Positions 21,650-33,363 of a DNA stretch of 64,000 bases are shown here, piece after piece. Position numbers and translations under genes: made by a program. The stretch comes from Sipunculus nudus (Eukaryota; Annelida; Sipuncula; Golfingiida; Sipunculidae), in assembly GCA_026874595.1 (NCBI GenBank), contig CM049307.1:76484643-76548642 (forward strand), written 5' to 3'. Below the pieces are notes generated by a model that saw only the letters and a list, made by a program, of their open reading frames with translations, was not told the DNA's origin and did not search any database. Each line of letters begins with the position of its first letter. Position 1 is the stretch's first letter.

Positions 21650-22340
21650 GGTCGAAATGCTCAGTTTAAATTAAACTGTTTTGAATATAAATTGAGGCCC
21701 TCAGAATTTAAATGGCACCCATCAGAGACATACTTTGGGTAATAAAGTCTGTTTTGATGAAACAGGAAGCCATTTCCTTGGTGAAGCCAAACTCTTTTAT
21801 TTAATAGTATATTCAATATGTTGGCCCTTTTATTAATGTTTTACCGTAGACCTGATTACCCCTGCTTATCAGTGTTCATTGGAGAACTGAAAAAATATAC
21901 AACACACTGGGGGAAAATATTATACTCACTTAAAAATGTCTGAAAACTTAAAGGCTTAATCTACAATAACAGAAGGGGTACCTGAAGAAGAATACAAGTA
22001 ATTTATTTCCAGATCTACAGAGTAAATATGAATCTCTGTATTTTTTAAATGAACAAGATATCTATCAGCGTCTTCAAATATTCTTTTAAAGGTCAGACCA
22101 GAGTAGCCATTAAAACACACCTTAGTGCTATGTAGAAGCCCCAGCTGATGGCTAACTGGTCCATTGACACTTTAACAATAAATGAAAGCCCTTTTAACAA
22201 AAGAATGTCCAAAATGATAACAAAGCAACTGTGACATTGTAAAATATAAAATTAACCTAGTATTCCAATGTTTCTAAATTCTAGTAATTATTCTTGTCCT
22301 TTATATTTATAATAGTTAAATATTACAAATTAGATGTAAA
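21650..22340. other. No gene seen
   Basis: AT-rich spacer with no recognisable repeat or ORF. Confidence 0.5.
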
Positions 22341-22346
22341 AAATAA

Positions 22347-22751
22347 ATGAATGCCCCAAGAATAGGAAAGACTATACTCGACCGCGACGAAGGGTCAAGT
22401 GAGAAATTATTGGAGCGACTACAGCTAGAATCACTCACGAAGTTTGGCTGTTTTATCCATGCATATTTCGCTGGTCAGCGAAATAGTCCCCACTGCGCTA
22501 TTCAGCGAATAGACCGTTTCCAAATAGGAAAAGGGCCCGTTTCTTCCCGACCACGACCCCTAACACATAAATCCTGTAGTTTTGACTCCGCTGAGGTCAA
22601 AAGAAGAAAAACCTCTCTAGACTGCATGATCAAAAACAGTGAAAACAACGTGTCCACTGAGCTGTTAAAACGAGTGAACCATGGAACTGGTCAGGCCATT
22701 TATGTTCAAGTGAAATACATTGGGACTAATCTCACACAGGCAAAAGGTTAA
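22347..22751 (+). CDS. Unrecognised 134-codon ORF, related to 23.9 kb
   Basis: An open frame of non-repetitive composition: MNAPRIGKTILDRDEGSSEK, GQRNSPHCAIQRIDRFQIGK, then DSAEVKRRKTSLDCMIKNSE. The segment SAEVKRRKT..DCMIKN recurs, frameshifted, at 23,895-23,955 (GSAEVKRSKT then DCMIKNND). Basic (KRRK) and Ser-rich, with no membrane segment. It runs directly into the GC-rich palindromic field at 22,750. I recognise no domain. It may be an exon of a nuclear protein or part of a mobile element whose pieces were duplicated here. Confidence 0.35.
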   Translation: MNAPRIGKTILDRDEGSSEKLLERLQLESLTKFGCFIHAYFAGQRNSPHCAIQRIDRFQIGKGPVSSRPRPLTHKSCSFDSAEVKRRKTSLDCMIKNSENNVSTELLKRVNHGTGQAIYVQVKYIGTNLTQAKG

Positions 22752-22754
22752 AGC

Positions 22755-23765
22755 CGCTATCACATATAGCCTACGGGGCCCGTACGGTGAATAAAATCAC
22801 CGTTTCTGGCTATATTCGCACGGTGCCCGCAAGGTACTAACGATTTTCACGGGCGCCGGTTCAGTTTTAACTCGCCGTACGGGCATTGTGGTGCTAAGCT
22901 GGGTGCGCTCAATTCTCCCGGCGTTTTCAACTAACCGTTAGTCCGTTGAAAGGCCATAGACAGCCCGTACGGTCGCCTTTCGGGCACAGGCCGGTATCCG
23001 TGCGGCATCCGTGTGATTTTTCGGGTAATTTTCCTGAATATATCCGTACGGGCACCGTGCGATAGCCTTACGGTATACGTAAGGGCTCGGTGAGATATGG
23101 AAAATTCGAATGGCTGCTGTGCGGGATCTGCACGGCTCCCTTGCGATGTAAATTTTGCCCGTGCGGTGTCCTCACGGTGCCCTGAATCTGAGCTGTTGGA
23201 TATATAAAATACAGCCACATTGTCATTGACATATATATTATAAACAATGAACCTCTGTGCGCTGAAGCCAACTTCTCTGAATGTGTCAAGTGTTTTATTG
23301 AACTTAGAAAATTGATTTGAATAAGTATAGTTCATAGGGTTGGCTCTACAATAAATATAATATCAATAAATGATTTCCAATAATTGTATTTTGTAGCTAA
23401 CGTTAATTATAAAAAGTCGAATCGAGTTATATAAGAAAAACCTTGATTGTTATATACTGAATAATAATATTGGTCTCTATCCTATTTAACCGTTTCCTAT
23501 TCTTTGGCTTAATGTTCAACAGCTATACATATACATATATAGCAGAAAATAACCTTACGGTGGCCGCACTGTCCAAGCGATAGCCGGCCGGGCACCGTAC
23601 GATGTACTTTTTCGTGCATAAGACCCGCACGGTTACCTTACGATATCCGGACGGCCCCCTAACCAACCAGTTTCGGGGGTCACCGTACGGTCGCCTGTGA
23701 TTAGGTGAGTGCAAACAACGTAAGATGAAACATCACACGGTGACCGTACGGTCTCGAAAACTCAT
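22755..23765. repeat. GC-rich field of degenerate CCGTACGG palindromes
   Basis: In otherwise AT-rich DNA, two blocks (about 22,770-23,190 and 23,560-23,755) are dense in CCGTACGG, CGTACGG, CGCACGG and CACGGTGCCC/GGGCACCGT. CCGTACGG is its own reverse complement, and GGGCACCGT/ACGGTGCCC occur on both strands. The blocks are separated by about 360 bp of AT-rich DNA. ORFs across it (Pro/Arg/Tyr-rich) are by-products of the repeat. It may be the arms of a long-TIR DNA element; the boundaries are not clear. Confidence 0.6.
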
Positions 23766-23892
23766 GGCAAGCCGGTTGAAAAAAATCATGTAAAAAAAAC
23801 CTGTGTATATGCGAGCTAGGCATAACCCAGCAACAACAGGGTTTGTCTGCGACAAACGAACGGAGAAAAATGTTAAACATGAAACATGAAGC

Positions 23893-24099
23893 TTGGATCC
23901 GCAGAAGTCAAAAGAAGTAAAACCCTTTTCAGACTGCATGATCAAAAACAATGATTACTACCAGACACCCATGATGAAGCCGAACCCAGAGCACTTGTCA
24001 CATCATGATAATTCTACGCGGCAACAATTTGTAAAAATTGAACCTCCCCAAGAGTCAAAACTTAATGATAATACACTCGGAGATATTGAACCTGAATAA
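23893..24099 (+). CDS. Unrecognised 68-codon ORF, paralogous to 22.6 kb
   Basis: Reads DCMIKNNDYYQTPMMKPNPE, HLSHHDNSTRQQFVKIEPP, ending GDIEPE and stop. Its first part matches DCMIKN in the ORF at 22,347, and CCGAACCCA..AGCAC.TGTCA matches 17,775. Acidic C-terminus. Upstream (GSAEVKRSKT) is in another frame, so one copy is frameshifted. Likely a duplicated exon or element fragment; function unknown. Confidence 0.3.
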   Translation: MDPQKSKEVKPFSDCMIKNNDYYQTPMMKPNPEHLSHHDNSTRQQFVKIEPPQESKLNDNTLGDIEPE

Positions 24100-24322
24100 T
24101 TAAATTCAAATTATAAATAAATTTAATAATTTAATAAAATAAAAATTAAATAAAACAGGCAGTCAGATGGAGACAGCATACGGACGGATCGAGAGACCTG
24201 GTGGGCGGGTTTGACCCGACTGACCTGAGGACGATGCTCTTGTGAAAGTTCAGTTACACAAGTTTAATTACTGTAGTGGGAGTGACGAGTCTCCACACAC
24301 ACACATAGCTAGCCAGCTGCCA

Positions 24323-24324
<2 letters not shown>

Positions 24325-24413
<89 letters not shown>
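24325..24413. repeat. (AT)n microsatellite
   Basis: About 90 bp of AT with one AATA interruption. Confidence 0.95.
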
Positions 24414-24414
<1 letters not shown>

Positions 24415-24417
<3 letters not shown>

Positions 24418-24640
24418 CTACACACCGTGCAGTTAACACTAACATCTCCATTGGTTTGCTACCTCCCTCTGCTTTTTAATGATTTGGGCTATGCCTAGCC
24501 CATTTAAAAACTTACTAGATAAAAATACTGTAGAAATTACAAGCAATCTTAAGAAGAAAAATCAAAATATATATACATTTAAAATACACATGGAAGACTA
24601 TGACTGCCACTGCAGACCCCTTGGGATTTGCAATGTGCCA
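24415..24640 (+). repeat. Composite repeat, copy 2, outer block (block A)
   Basis: Carries CACACCGTGCAGTT, GCCTAGCCCATTTAAAA, AATACACATGGAAG and GACTGCCACTGCAGACCCC, collinear with 18,540-18,740. ACAAATTCCAGAGACTTGAG follows at about 24,708, matching 20,430. Confidence 0.75.
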
Positions 24641-25245
24641 GTTATAATTCAGTGTTGATTGTTAATACATAGAATTGTGTGTAGCTCATTATTACAGTTC
24701 AAGATAACAAATTCCAGAGACTTGAGTGTCAACATGTTTCAGTTACTGATGATCCCATTTCCATTTTGGCATGTCCAGTTCCTTTTCAGATTATCAGCCC
24801 TTCAGTTCCAGGTGTAGATGCCAGCAATGCCAGAAAGATGCTCATATGAACATATGTATACTGGACAGATTACGATGGGCTGGTTTACAGTTGCTTCCAT
24901 TCTGTGTCATTCTTGAATTAATATTTCAGCTAGGAACAGTTGTACCTTGTCGTTAGCATGTAAACTGTATGCAAATGTTTTGTTACATTCTCTCATACGC
25001 CCTAATATGACACGACTCTCTGAAAACAAAGCACAAGACGAGAATAATAACTAATAGTTTTTTTTTTTTTTATTCTAAACCATTCTGCCAAGTGATTGCC
25101 ATTCTTTCAGTAGACTTATCAACTTTACCTAAGTTAACACAGAAAACTTATATAAAAGTACGTATCTTGTTTGAAATTGTCTAATGATAATAAAAAAAAG
25201 TCTAGAGATATTAAATGTTCACATCTGGTGTATAAGAGGTACTAT

Positions 25246-25490
25246 GATAGTGGTAAAAAGCCCGGCTCTCTCCCCTTGTGACCTCGTTTGGGATCCCAGC
25301 ATGGCTGTGGCAGTGGGTTGTAGTGGTCAATCCATCTGAATGATATCCTCAGATCCTGATGTTCATGTGGGCCTGGACAATGGAGTGGTAAAAAACTCGG
25401 TTCTCTCCCCAGGTGACTTGCGTTTGATTCCCGACATGGCTTCTGGCAGTGTGTTGTGGTGGCTATTTGCGCAATAGTTCCCAGCATTAA
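25246..25490 (+). repeat. tRNA-derived SINE-like dimer, copy 2
   Basis: Two units of about 130 bp. Each has AGTGGTAAAAA, a CCGGCTCTCTCCCC or TCGGTTCTCTCCCC block, GTGAC, and GTTTGATTCCC (second unit) or GTTTGGGATCCC (first unit), then GGCAGTG.GTTGT. AGTGGTNA..A and GTTTGATTCCC sit about where box A and box B of a tRNA lie, and a CTCTCCCC loop region falls between. This is the usual layout of a tRNA-derived SINE head. Too diverged to name the tRNA. Confidence 0.5.
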
Positions 25491-25739
25491 TTAAAAAAAA
25501 ATATTTGTCCATGTAAAAATGTTTGTGTTGGTCTAGAAGATGGCTCTGCAGTCATAACATGTATAAAATGTATGCAATGTAAATTGTAAATACAAGTGTG
25601 TACAGTAACAAAGTTTTATAAATAAATGACAATTTAAAATAACAGTAACAATGACCTGAAAAAAAAAAATCCCCAGCTGCATAGTCCTCAAACAGGGCTT
25701 ACCATTCAAGATGAAGGTCTCCATACTGAACTTAAAATT

Positions 25740-28700
25740 GTGAGCTGTCTGCATCCTGGTAAAAATTCATCATTTTTCTAGGCAACCAGTATGTATTGCC
25801 CCCTTCATCTTCAGAGCTATGGTGAAGTCCTCCCAGGTGCACCAGGTGCTGAATTTCCAGTTGAAGTACTTCAAGCTCCCCTTTTCTGAGATGACTCATC
25901 AGTGGAAACTATACCTCCTCCCTTGATCACAATCGACAAGACCGCCCAGCTGTACTTGTCTCCAAACTAACCACCCAACCTGCAAACCACACTTCCTTGC
26001 CATCTTCTTCACAGAGTTGTCTAACTCTTTTCCCAAGCAGATCAGCCGCAGACTTGATCCGTGGAATAAGGGACTTCCTACCAGGCTTGACCCATTTCCT
26101 GTTCTTCTTTCCATACAATAATTTGTTCTTTTTTACATGCAGAGCATCAGCGTCAGCAAGAGTTTTCTCTAAACCATCCACGCAATCAACTGTCTCTTCT
26201 TGAACATACTGATGTTCCGTCTGTGCAGCCTCGATCACTATCTGTAGGTTGGTTCTCAGCCTGCTAACAGACATGCGACATCTTCCAGCAGACAGGTTTA
26301 GCACATCATCTGGGTTGGGACTCTGTAACACTTGCCAGCGGTTCTTGGTCTGAACTTCTAGGGCACGGCGCTGCTGAAGGTCGGAGTCCTCTTTGGCTTG
26401 GTGCTCCTCTGGTGCTTAGACTGTAGTCCAGAGACAACCAACATCTGTTATCATCACAGAATGATCCTCTATAATAACGCGGGTCCGGCGGTCATGAACT
26501 TCTGTCTCCTACAACCGAACCTTCCGTTTCTGTGAAGTGAACTTAGCATATTCTGTTCCTCTAGCTAGGTCATCATGGGGCTGGGTCTCAACATCTTTCC
26601 CCACGGTGGCTATTAAACACCTGTCGCTCAGTCTGTTACTTCCTGTTCAACCACATACCTACATGGCTATTTTCTATACATCAGCATTCCCTCAAAGTTC
26701 ACAGTGTCGAGAGATGGTCGAACAAGGAGGCTCTGGTCCAGGGACGCAAAATAATGGGCAATGCTGTCCTTCTTCACACTGATGGTCTTCCCAGAATTTC
26801 TTGGAAAAAACGGCATGCTCACCATCATCAAGATTTGCTGCCAAGTTGTTCCTACACCCAGCCATAAACTCGTCAGCATCAGCTCGAGTATCTGCCGGGT
26901 GATGACACCAGTCCGTGGATGGTCCCTTTTCAGTGCATCTACTACCTGGTCCTTCTTGACTCCAATGTCTGACATGGTGAGCAGGGGAGATGGATCGTCC
27001 ATCCACTTCTCTATGCATGAAACCAAGCGCTAGTACCTCGCATTCATTCAGCTAAAGTGACCTGGCTCCTCAATGGCCTTCCATAATGGCTCTGTGATCA
27101 CTTTGCTGAAAACTCAAAGGGCACTTGCTCGAACAATAAACGGCCCAACCTAAAAATGCTTGTGCTCATCAAAGAAAGCTCGCAGTATCCCGGAATATGA
27201 AGTTAAATCTATTCCCGATGAACTGCTCTAGAGGCAGGCGGCGAAGTCCCAGCTCTGTCTCCATAAAACACATGAACTGTCCAGTAATCCCTGACTTCTG
27301 ACATCCTCGCTCATGCACACTTTAACAGATGGTCCTGGTTATTCGTGTAGTCCCCGACTCTGCCTTCTCAGGAAGGGATGCAGATTCTACTTTCTGTCGG
27401 ACAAAAACCAAAGTATCCCATACCTTCAGCGTTGATTCTGCTACCATATCCAGATCATAAGGATATGAAGTCCACAGAAAAAGTTGTTCATGTTCAGGAC
27501 TGCCTTCTACTCTTGAGTAGTGAGATGTGAATATACACTTGTCACCTCCTGGAATATCTCGTCTCTGTACTCCTTCAGAAGACTGTTAAATTTCTTATTG
27601 AAAATATTGCGGTCACCCATTGTGTTCTTGATATGCATAACTATCTTATGAACATCCGGATTGTCCTCTGCTGTAGAATCTCCGAAGGTCGCCACCTCAT
27701 GCACAACAGTCTTCTAGGTCTGAAAATGGCTTCACTGCCTCCATCAAACATTTCTCTCATACAAATCGTCAGAGTTCTGCCATCTGGAAGTGAAATGTTA
27801 TACGCACCATGAAAATATTTTGTGGTACCATCACAATGCAGCGTAAGGTTGTATGTCTGCTCCATCACTTCACGTAGATGCATCAGGGCAATACCCCGAC
27901 ATTCCAAAATCATGCGACGGGCAAACGCCTCACATGGAAGTCTTTTACCTGAAATTGGTGAAAGTTTTAAATACACACTACACAGTTATGCGCAGACACA
28001 CCCATGGCTCTTGGTTACATGTAACAGGACTGGACGTTATCATCATACCTATTATGCATAAAAAAACATACCTTGTATCATCCAAAAGTTCTTTCAACTT
28101 GTTTTATTAGCCCAAAATGATAATTCTACAGGAAATCTATGTTCTTCTCAGCTCAGTCTCTTGATATTGTTCGTGGCTGCGGTCTTCACTAGACTTGCGT
28201 AACAACTTGCAAATCCTCATCTGTAAATTAAGCTGCTTTCTTCTTTCCTCTTCTACATGGTCCTGAAGACACCTCTTCCTCTCATTCAGAGTAGTAACCA
28301 ATTTGGCTTGTTCCTGGCACTGTCTTGTCAAGGTGAAGAAATGCTCCTGTAACATGACGCTTCTCTCTCGTCATTACATTGAACTGGGCAAACCTCCTGC
28401 AGTCATTGCATCTCTGATTCTGATTCACTGTAGCGCTAATTCATTCGAGTAATTCCAACCTGCAATGCACGGTTCTTCGAGGAAACGTCCTTGAAACTAG
28501 CCAAGCACATATCCCGATCAGCCTCAGCCTTGTGTAGTGCATCTGTCAGTCTGCTGATTTCAATCCTCTGCTGTCTGATGGTAGACTGCAGATTCTTCAA
28601 ATTCTTATCACTATCCTTGACCAGCTTTTCAAATTTGAAACTAAACAGAGTGGTCGCAAATGCTGTCATTTGAGCTCCACGATCCCGCTTTACACTCTTG

Positions 28701-28741
28701 AAGAGGGCCCTCCTTCTGTCTACCAATTTAGTAATAAGTCT
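25740..28741 (-). pseudogene. Multi-copy ORF family, long broken copy (copy 2)
   Basis: Read on the minus strand from 28,741 downward. It starts with coiled-coil segments (KFEKLVKDSDKNLKNLQSTI; LTRQCQEQAKLVTTLNERKR). Then comes a central domain with LTLHCDGTTKYFHGAYNISL and GRTLTICMREMFDGGSEAIF (about 27,850-27,730), KNTMGDRNIFNKKFNSLLKE (about 27,630), MNNFFCGLHIL (about 27,490) and GNRFNFIFRDTASF (about 27,220). A Lys/Arg-rich stretch and the tail LLGKRVRQLCEEDGKEVWFA followed by GWVVSLETS (26,040-25,940) finish it. The block set 'DGT.K..H / MGDR.....F..LL / NNFFCGLH / GNRFN..F' recurs in many invertebrate genomes in multi-copy ORFs. I do not have an established name for it; a DNA-transposon origin is plausible. 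At least six frame changes or stops make this copy dead. Confidence 0.6.
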
Positions 28742-28744
28742 GCT

Positions 28745-30115
28745 CAGGTTATATGCTGTTACCTGATTGATGTCATAATTACACAGACATCAAACAGCCT
28801 GTTCACCCTTCAATAAAGCCACCTCTTGCCCTGATATATACAATTCTAAAACATTACCATCTGATAAACTAGATAAAATAATAATACCACCTTATGATCC
28901 TGCTTGGCATTCGTCCCAAATCTTCTTTGAGATCCCCAGCATCTTCGCAATATTACCCTGGTGCGTCTATGGTCATACTTCAACAAAAATATCAACAAAA
29001 CCGAAATAAGAATTAAAAAAAAGTACTTATACCAAAATTACATCGGATAAATAACCAAAACAATGTTTATATGTTTGTGTGATTTTTATATAAATATTTG
29101 GACATTTTAAATTAAAACATTATCGACCTGAATAATCTGTGTTAAGTAATGTTCATAGTATCCTTAACATTAACATAATTCTATTAATTAAGTGTTTTCA
29201 CTTGTAGTGAAAATAAAACACATATTAAACTATGACAGTTTGTCATTAAATTTGAAGAAAACTATTACAAACATATATCACTTGTGTCAAAAAGCCCTGT
29301 TTACAGAACAATAGGGGATGCAGGTATGGCTAATGATTAACAGTTGGCCGAGCACAGATATTCCATGTAAACTGTTTGGTGAGGCAAAATAGTGATACTT
29401 AACTGCATTCTTCACTTCTAAGCAGTCATGATTTATTCTTATTTGCCTCATTTGGGCTAAAAACTTAATTATCTTAAATATTTTATATATTTTTTACCAT
29501 CAGTACAACATTTTATTCAATAATTTTGAATTATGCATGGCTAGGTAAAAACTGCCACTGTCATCGATGCCAGTTGAACTTTATTTTTTAATAAAAAAAA
29601 AAATCATATAATTTAAGAAATATAAATAAAAAAGTAATATCCTGATATTTTCAAATCCTAACATTTGTAGGTAACCTGTGCTTAATAATAATGAAAAAGG
29701 GGTAAAGACCGATGTCTGGGAGTGCGTCTTACCTCAGTGTTACAGTGACAGCAGCGGATTCTCCCGCCTCTTGGGCACCAAAACATGATTCGAGAAATAT
29801 ATCCTTTGCGAGTAGAAATAGGCGCGCGTAACAAAAAAAAAAACAAAAAAAAAAAAAAAAAAAACATTGTATTCTATGGAAAAGCTGACAGTCCATCAAC
29901 AAAAATCAACTCCTCGTCTGTGACATTCGATGAATTTTGTAAATAGGATAACTGAACTACTGCAACATTTCCCCGTGTATAATGATCTGAGGGATTCAAA
30001 GAAGGAGTGGGACTTTCAAGAAACCAACACAAACATTATGGGCATTTTTGATTGTATGAATGGCTGTTGCAAGTTTCAGTAACAGATGTAACTAGTCTTA
30101 TTTATTTATTTGATT
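28745..30115. other. No gene seen
   Basis: AT-rich spacer with A-tracts at about 29,585-29,605 and 29,831-29,863. No repeats or credible ORFs. Confidence 0.5.
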
Positions 30116-30118
30116 TTT

Positions 30119-31731
30119 AGCTTAGCTGACTGAAAGTCATCTGAGCTTTTGCGATCACTCTTTGTCCATCTTCCGTCCGTTAACAGGGCACAAATCGTAA
30201 CCGCTTGACCTAAAATCTTCCAACTTGACATCTATGGAGTTCCATGTGTCACTAATGCATTGATCGTCATGATTCCTTGCATGCATATTGATCATGGAGT
30301 GTTTCATTAGTTCCTGCAGACTGGTGGCGGCACCTGTATTTATCCAATTTGTACACATTTTTGTCCCCTGCGCTCCGCGGATGCGGGGGACATTGTTTTG
30401 GGTTTGTCTGTCTGTATGTCCGTCCGTCAGTTTTTTTTTTTCGTTTCCGTGCAATGACTTTCCTTATTTTATCCGATTTAATTCAAATTTAGATCATTGA
30501 TTACTCTCATGCATACCCCGGTCGGGATTGGTTTTGGAGTGCCTATCTAAAAAATATTTCTCTCGAGCTCAAAAACAAAATTCTCAAATTTTAGTCCAAT
30601 TTCTCTGTGTGTTTTAATTTATATGTTCGCCTGCAGATATCTTAACATGTCATAGTGGATTTTGGTCCAATTCTCAAGGTGTTTCAGTTTTTATCTTCGC
30701 CTGCAGATGTCTCCACATTTCATAGTGCATCTGTTTAAGTCTCCATATGTCATAATTTTGGTTGCTTATCAAGCATGAAAGCCAACAAGAGGCCGTGGCG
30801 GGGGACATGATTTCCACGAATTTGCTTGTTTCTCTATTTATGAAACCTTTAAAAAGCATACGTCCATTAACAGGGCACAAATCGTAACCGTTAGACCTTG
30901 TACCCCCCCCCCCCCCGAAGAATAATTAAAACTTTGATACAAAAGCTCCAGTAAATAATACATTAATCGCCATTATTCTTTGCATGCAAATGGGTGAGGT
31001 TATTATCAGTTCCTGTAGACTGGTGGCGCCACCTGTATTTTTTTTCAATTTTTAAACAATTTTTCTAGCTCAGTTGACTGAAAGTGATCACCCTTTGTCT
31101 GTCGTCCGTCAAGCCGGTCGTCCGTTTAAAAGGTACAAATCGTAACCATAAAGCATATAGTCATGAACTTCTCTTCATTCTGAACTATATTCTTTGAGTT
31201 ACAGAGCCTGTTCAAACCGTCCCCCCCCCCCCAAAAAAAAAAATAATAATTTAACACACTAATTGCCAGATTCCTCAGGAACGACTTGATTGATTGTCAT
31301 CAATTTGTTTTGTTTATGGGTCTCTTGGCATGAATGGTGGCGCCACCTCTATTATCATATTTTTTACCTGTATTTTGAGAACACTACGTCTGTTAAATAG
31401 GCTCACAACGTAACCCTAAAGGCTAGAGTCATTAAGCTCTTGCATCTGAGTTCCTCAAAAAATCTCAGATACCTGAAATTAGGTAACTGTGACCTATATT
31501 CTCCAAGTTACGGGGCGTGATTGAACATCCCAGAAATATTGCAACAGGTATATACAAATTACCAGATTTCTCAAGAAAGGCTGGAGTGGTGTGCTTATGG
31601 GTCTTGATGAACTTCAGCTGATATGCATGAATTATGATGCCATTTACATTTTCTGAATTAGTTACCAGTGCAAGGACATATTGTCTACATGTCAGTCGGC
31701 TGAGCCTTATGACCCATGGGTCACTTGTTTT
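30119..31731 (+). mobile_element. Hairpin-headed tandem-repeat element, copy E1
   Basis: Head AGCTTAGCTGACTGAAAGTC followed by ATCTGAGCT (30,119-30,147), then CACTCTTTGTCC and GTTAACAGGGCACAAATCGT units at 30,179 and 30,869. A second, shortened head lies at about 31,067 (AGCTCAGTTGACTGAAAGTG). The tail is AGTCGGCTGAGCCTTATGAC followed by CCATGGGTCACTTGTT (about 31,693-31,728). No ORF. Same family as E2-E4; probably degraded or composite. Confidence 0.65.
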
Positions 31732-31739
31732 TACTGTAT

Positions 31740-32005
31740 TAATGAGTAGAATATATTTTACTTTATGAAATTATATATGTTTTTTGACCAACGCAGTATG
31801 ACAAATAAATTCTTACTACATTTGTTTTTGGATTGCTGTATTTTTATGCCCACCAAGCTATTCTCGTCTACACGTCAACATACAACGAACAGAGGGTCCT
31901 ACGTTATTGCATTGCATACCTACGTAAATTTACATCCCTGAGCCCTTAGAATAATATGTTCCTGTAAAGAAATTCCTTTTTCCATGTAAAAATTACATGC
32001 AATAA
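31740..32005. other. No gene seen
   Basis: AT-rich; nothing recognised. Confidence 0.5.
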
Positions 32006-32009
32006 AAAT

Positions 32010-32042
32010 GTTATTTTACGTCCCAGTTACCCGTAAAATAAC
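32010..32042. repeat. Perfect 11-bp hairpin
   Basis: GTTATTTTACG (32,010-32,020) and CGTAAAATAAC (32,032-32,042) form a perfect inverted repeat with an 11-nt loop. Related ACGTAA/TTACG phrases lie around 31,920-32,120, suggesting a small degraded MITE. Confidence 0.55.
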
Positions 32043-32049
32043 GTGGACT

Positions 32050-32635
32050 ATTTACAACGGACACTTAAAATTACGGTGCATTGTCATGGTACTCGCTGTC
32101 AGGACTATGGATCGTAATTTAACGGACATCCTTCAACAGTGTAATATGTAAATTTTTTATTGTATTGTTTACTCATGTCTGTTTCATCTTTTTGAGTGTT
32201 TGTGTGAGTTTCAGCCGGTTTGGTTTACCGTTTAAAGTGACCTGGACGTCAATTCCTGACAAAAATTTACACGCAGTATAACTGTACAATGATGTCCCTA
32301 TCATATTCCTTAAGAAAACATTAGAAATTTTTATTATAATATTATTAAACTTTTTCCCTTGATAGGTTGTCGAAGTGTGGTTCCATTGTTGATGCACTTT
32401 GTCAACACACCTAACCAATGTTGAGTTATCTAAGGACACTACCCACACTAGTCATTTCTATGAACTGTAGTTATTTAAAGTATTTTTATTTTTTACAAGG
32501 TCTGTAGGTAAACTTTACTCTAAAGAGTGATAGGTCATTACTCATTGTCTTGGAGATTTAATTAGCTTGTTACAGTCATCCAGAGCTCTCACCACGATTC
32601 GCGGATTCCTAGTAACCTTGCAGCCAGCTGAGCAC
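32050..32635. other. No gene seen
   Basis: Single-copy-looking DNA with short ORFs, none recognised. Confidence 0.4.
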
Positions 32636-32862
32636 TGTTACTGCAAGAAGGCACACGTTTAAGAGACTTAAGGAAAGTGAACTACTGAATTGCATGTCAG
32701 CACAACAATTACATTTAAAATAGCAGAAAATGTAATTCGGGGGGGGGGGGTATTGCAAGAAGGCTCACGTTTTAAAGACCTGAGGAAATTATACAACATC
32801 AATATAATACAAAAATTTATTGCAAGTCAACATATAAATAGCATTTAAAATGGAACAAATTT
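32636..32862 (+). repeat. Diverged tandem duplication of ~113 bp
   Basis: TGCAAGAAGGCACACGTTTA (about 32,641) recurs as TGCAAGAAGGCTCACGTTTT (about 32,754). Both copies continue with similar sequence to ATTTAAAATAG/ATTTAAAATGG. A G-run (32,740-32,749) separates the copies. Confidence 0.7.
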
Positions 32863-32864
32863 AA

Positions 32865-33360
32865 CCAGCAAAATGGTACAATAAGTTTACTTTTCTTACA
32901 CAAACCCAGGCTTCATGTGGCAGATTGTGTAGTCGCATTGAGGGGGTACATCTTTTTTTTTTTTGTAAACAGTAATCTGTTATCCAGAGAAACCTGGTCA
33001 TATTTTGTTTTACCCCCCCCCCCCCCTCCCCACCCCCAAATACGAGAAGCCCCGAAGCAGACAAGGTGTTCAGTGTTTCATTCAGTGTTCTTAATTCGAC
33101 CAGCCTTCAGTTAAGGTGCTTTTACATAAGTACGTAGTCCGTTTGCTTAGTCCGCAATATCGCTTTATAGACTTTTTAATTCATTAATTTCCATTCATAT
33201 ATGGTCGAACGAGCGTCATGACCCATGGGTTACTTTTGCTTTGCTGCTTCCACTTATTTCGATGGAATAAAATCTTGCTATTCTTGTTTGCAATGAGCTC
33301 TTCAGTTACTTGTATGTTAGTCAAGTGAAGTTTAAAGGAGAAGAAGGGTTAATTTAGAAT
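32865..33360. other. No gene; isolated family tail
   Basis: A homopolymer T-tract and C-run pair (32,952-32,963 and about 33,013-33,026) and, at about 33,208, ACGAGCGTCATGACCCATGG followed by GTTACTTTTG, a lone copy of the tail of the hairpin-headed family. Confidence 0.55.
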
Positions 33361-33363
33361 TTT

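Noticed and set aside
22931-23714. Minus-strand ORFs rich in Arg/Pro/Tyr
   Set aside because: They are produced by the CCGTACGG repeat field; residues recur with the repeat and no domain is visible.
26537-28110. Several plus-strand ORFs of 60-90 codons
   Set aside because: Antisense to the broken minus-strand ORF family; no independent motif.
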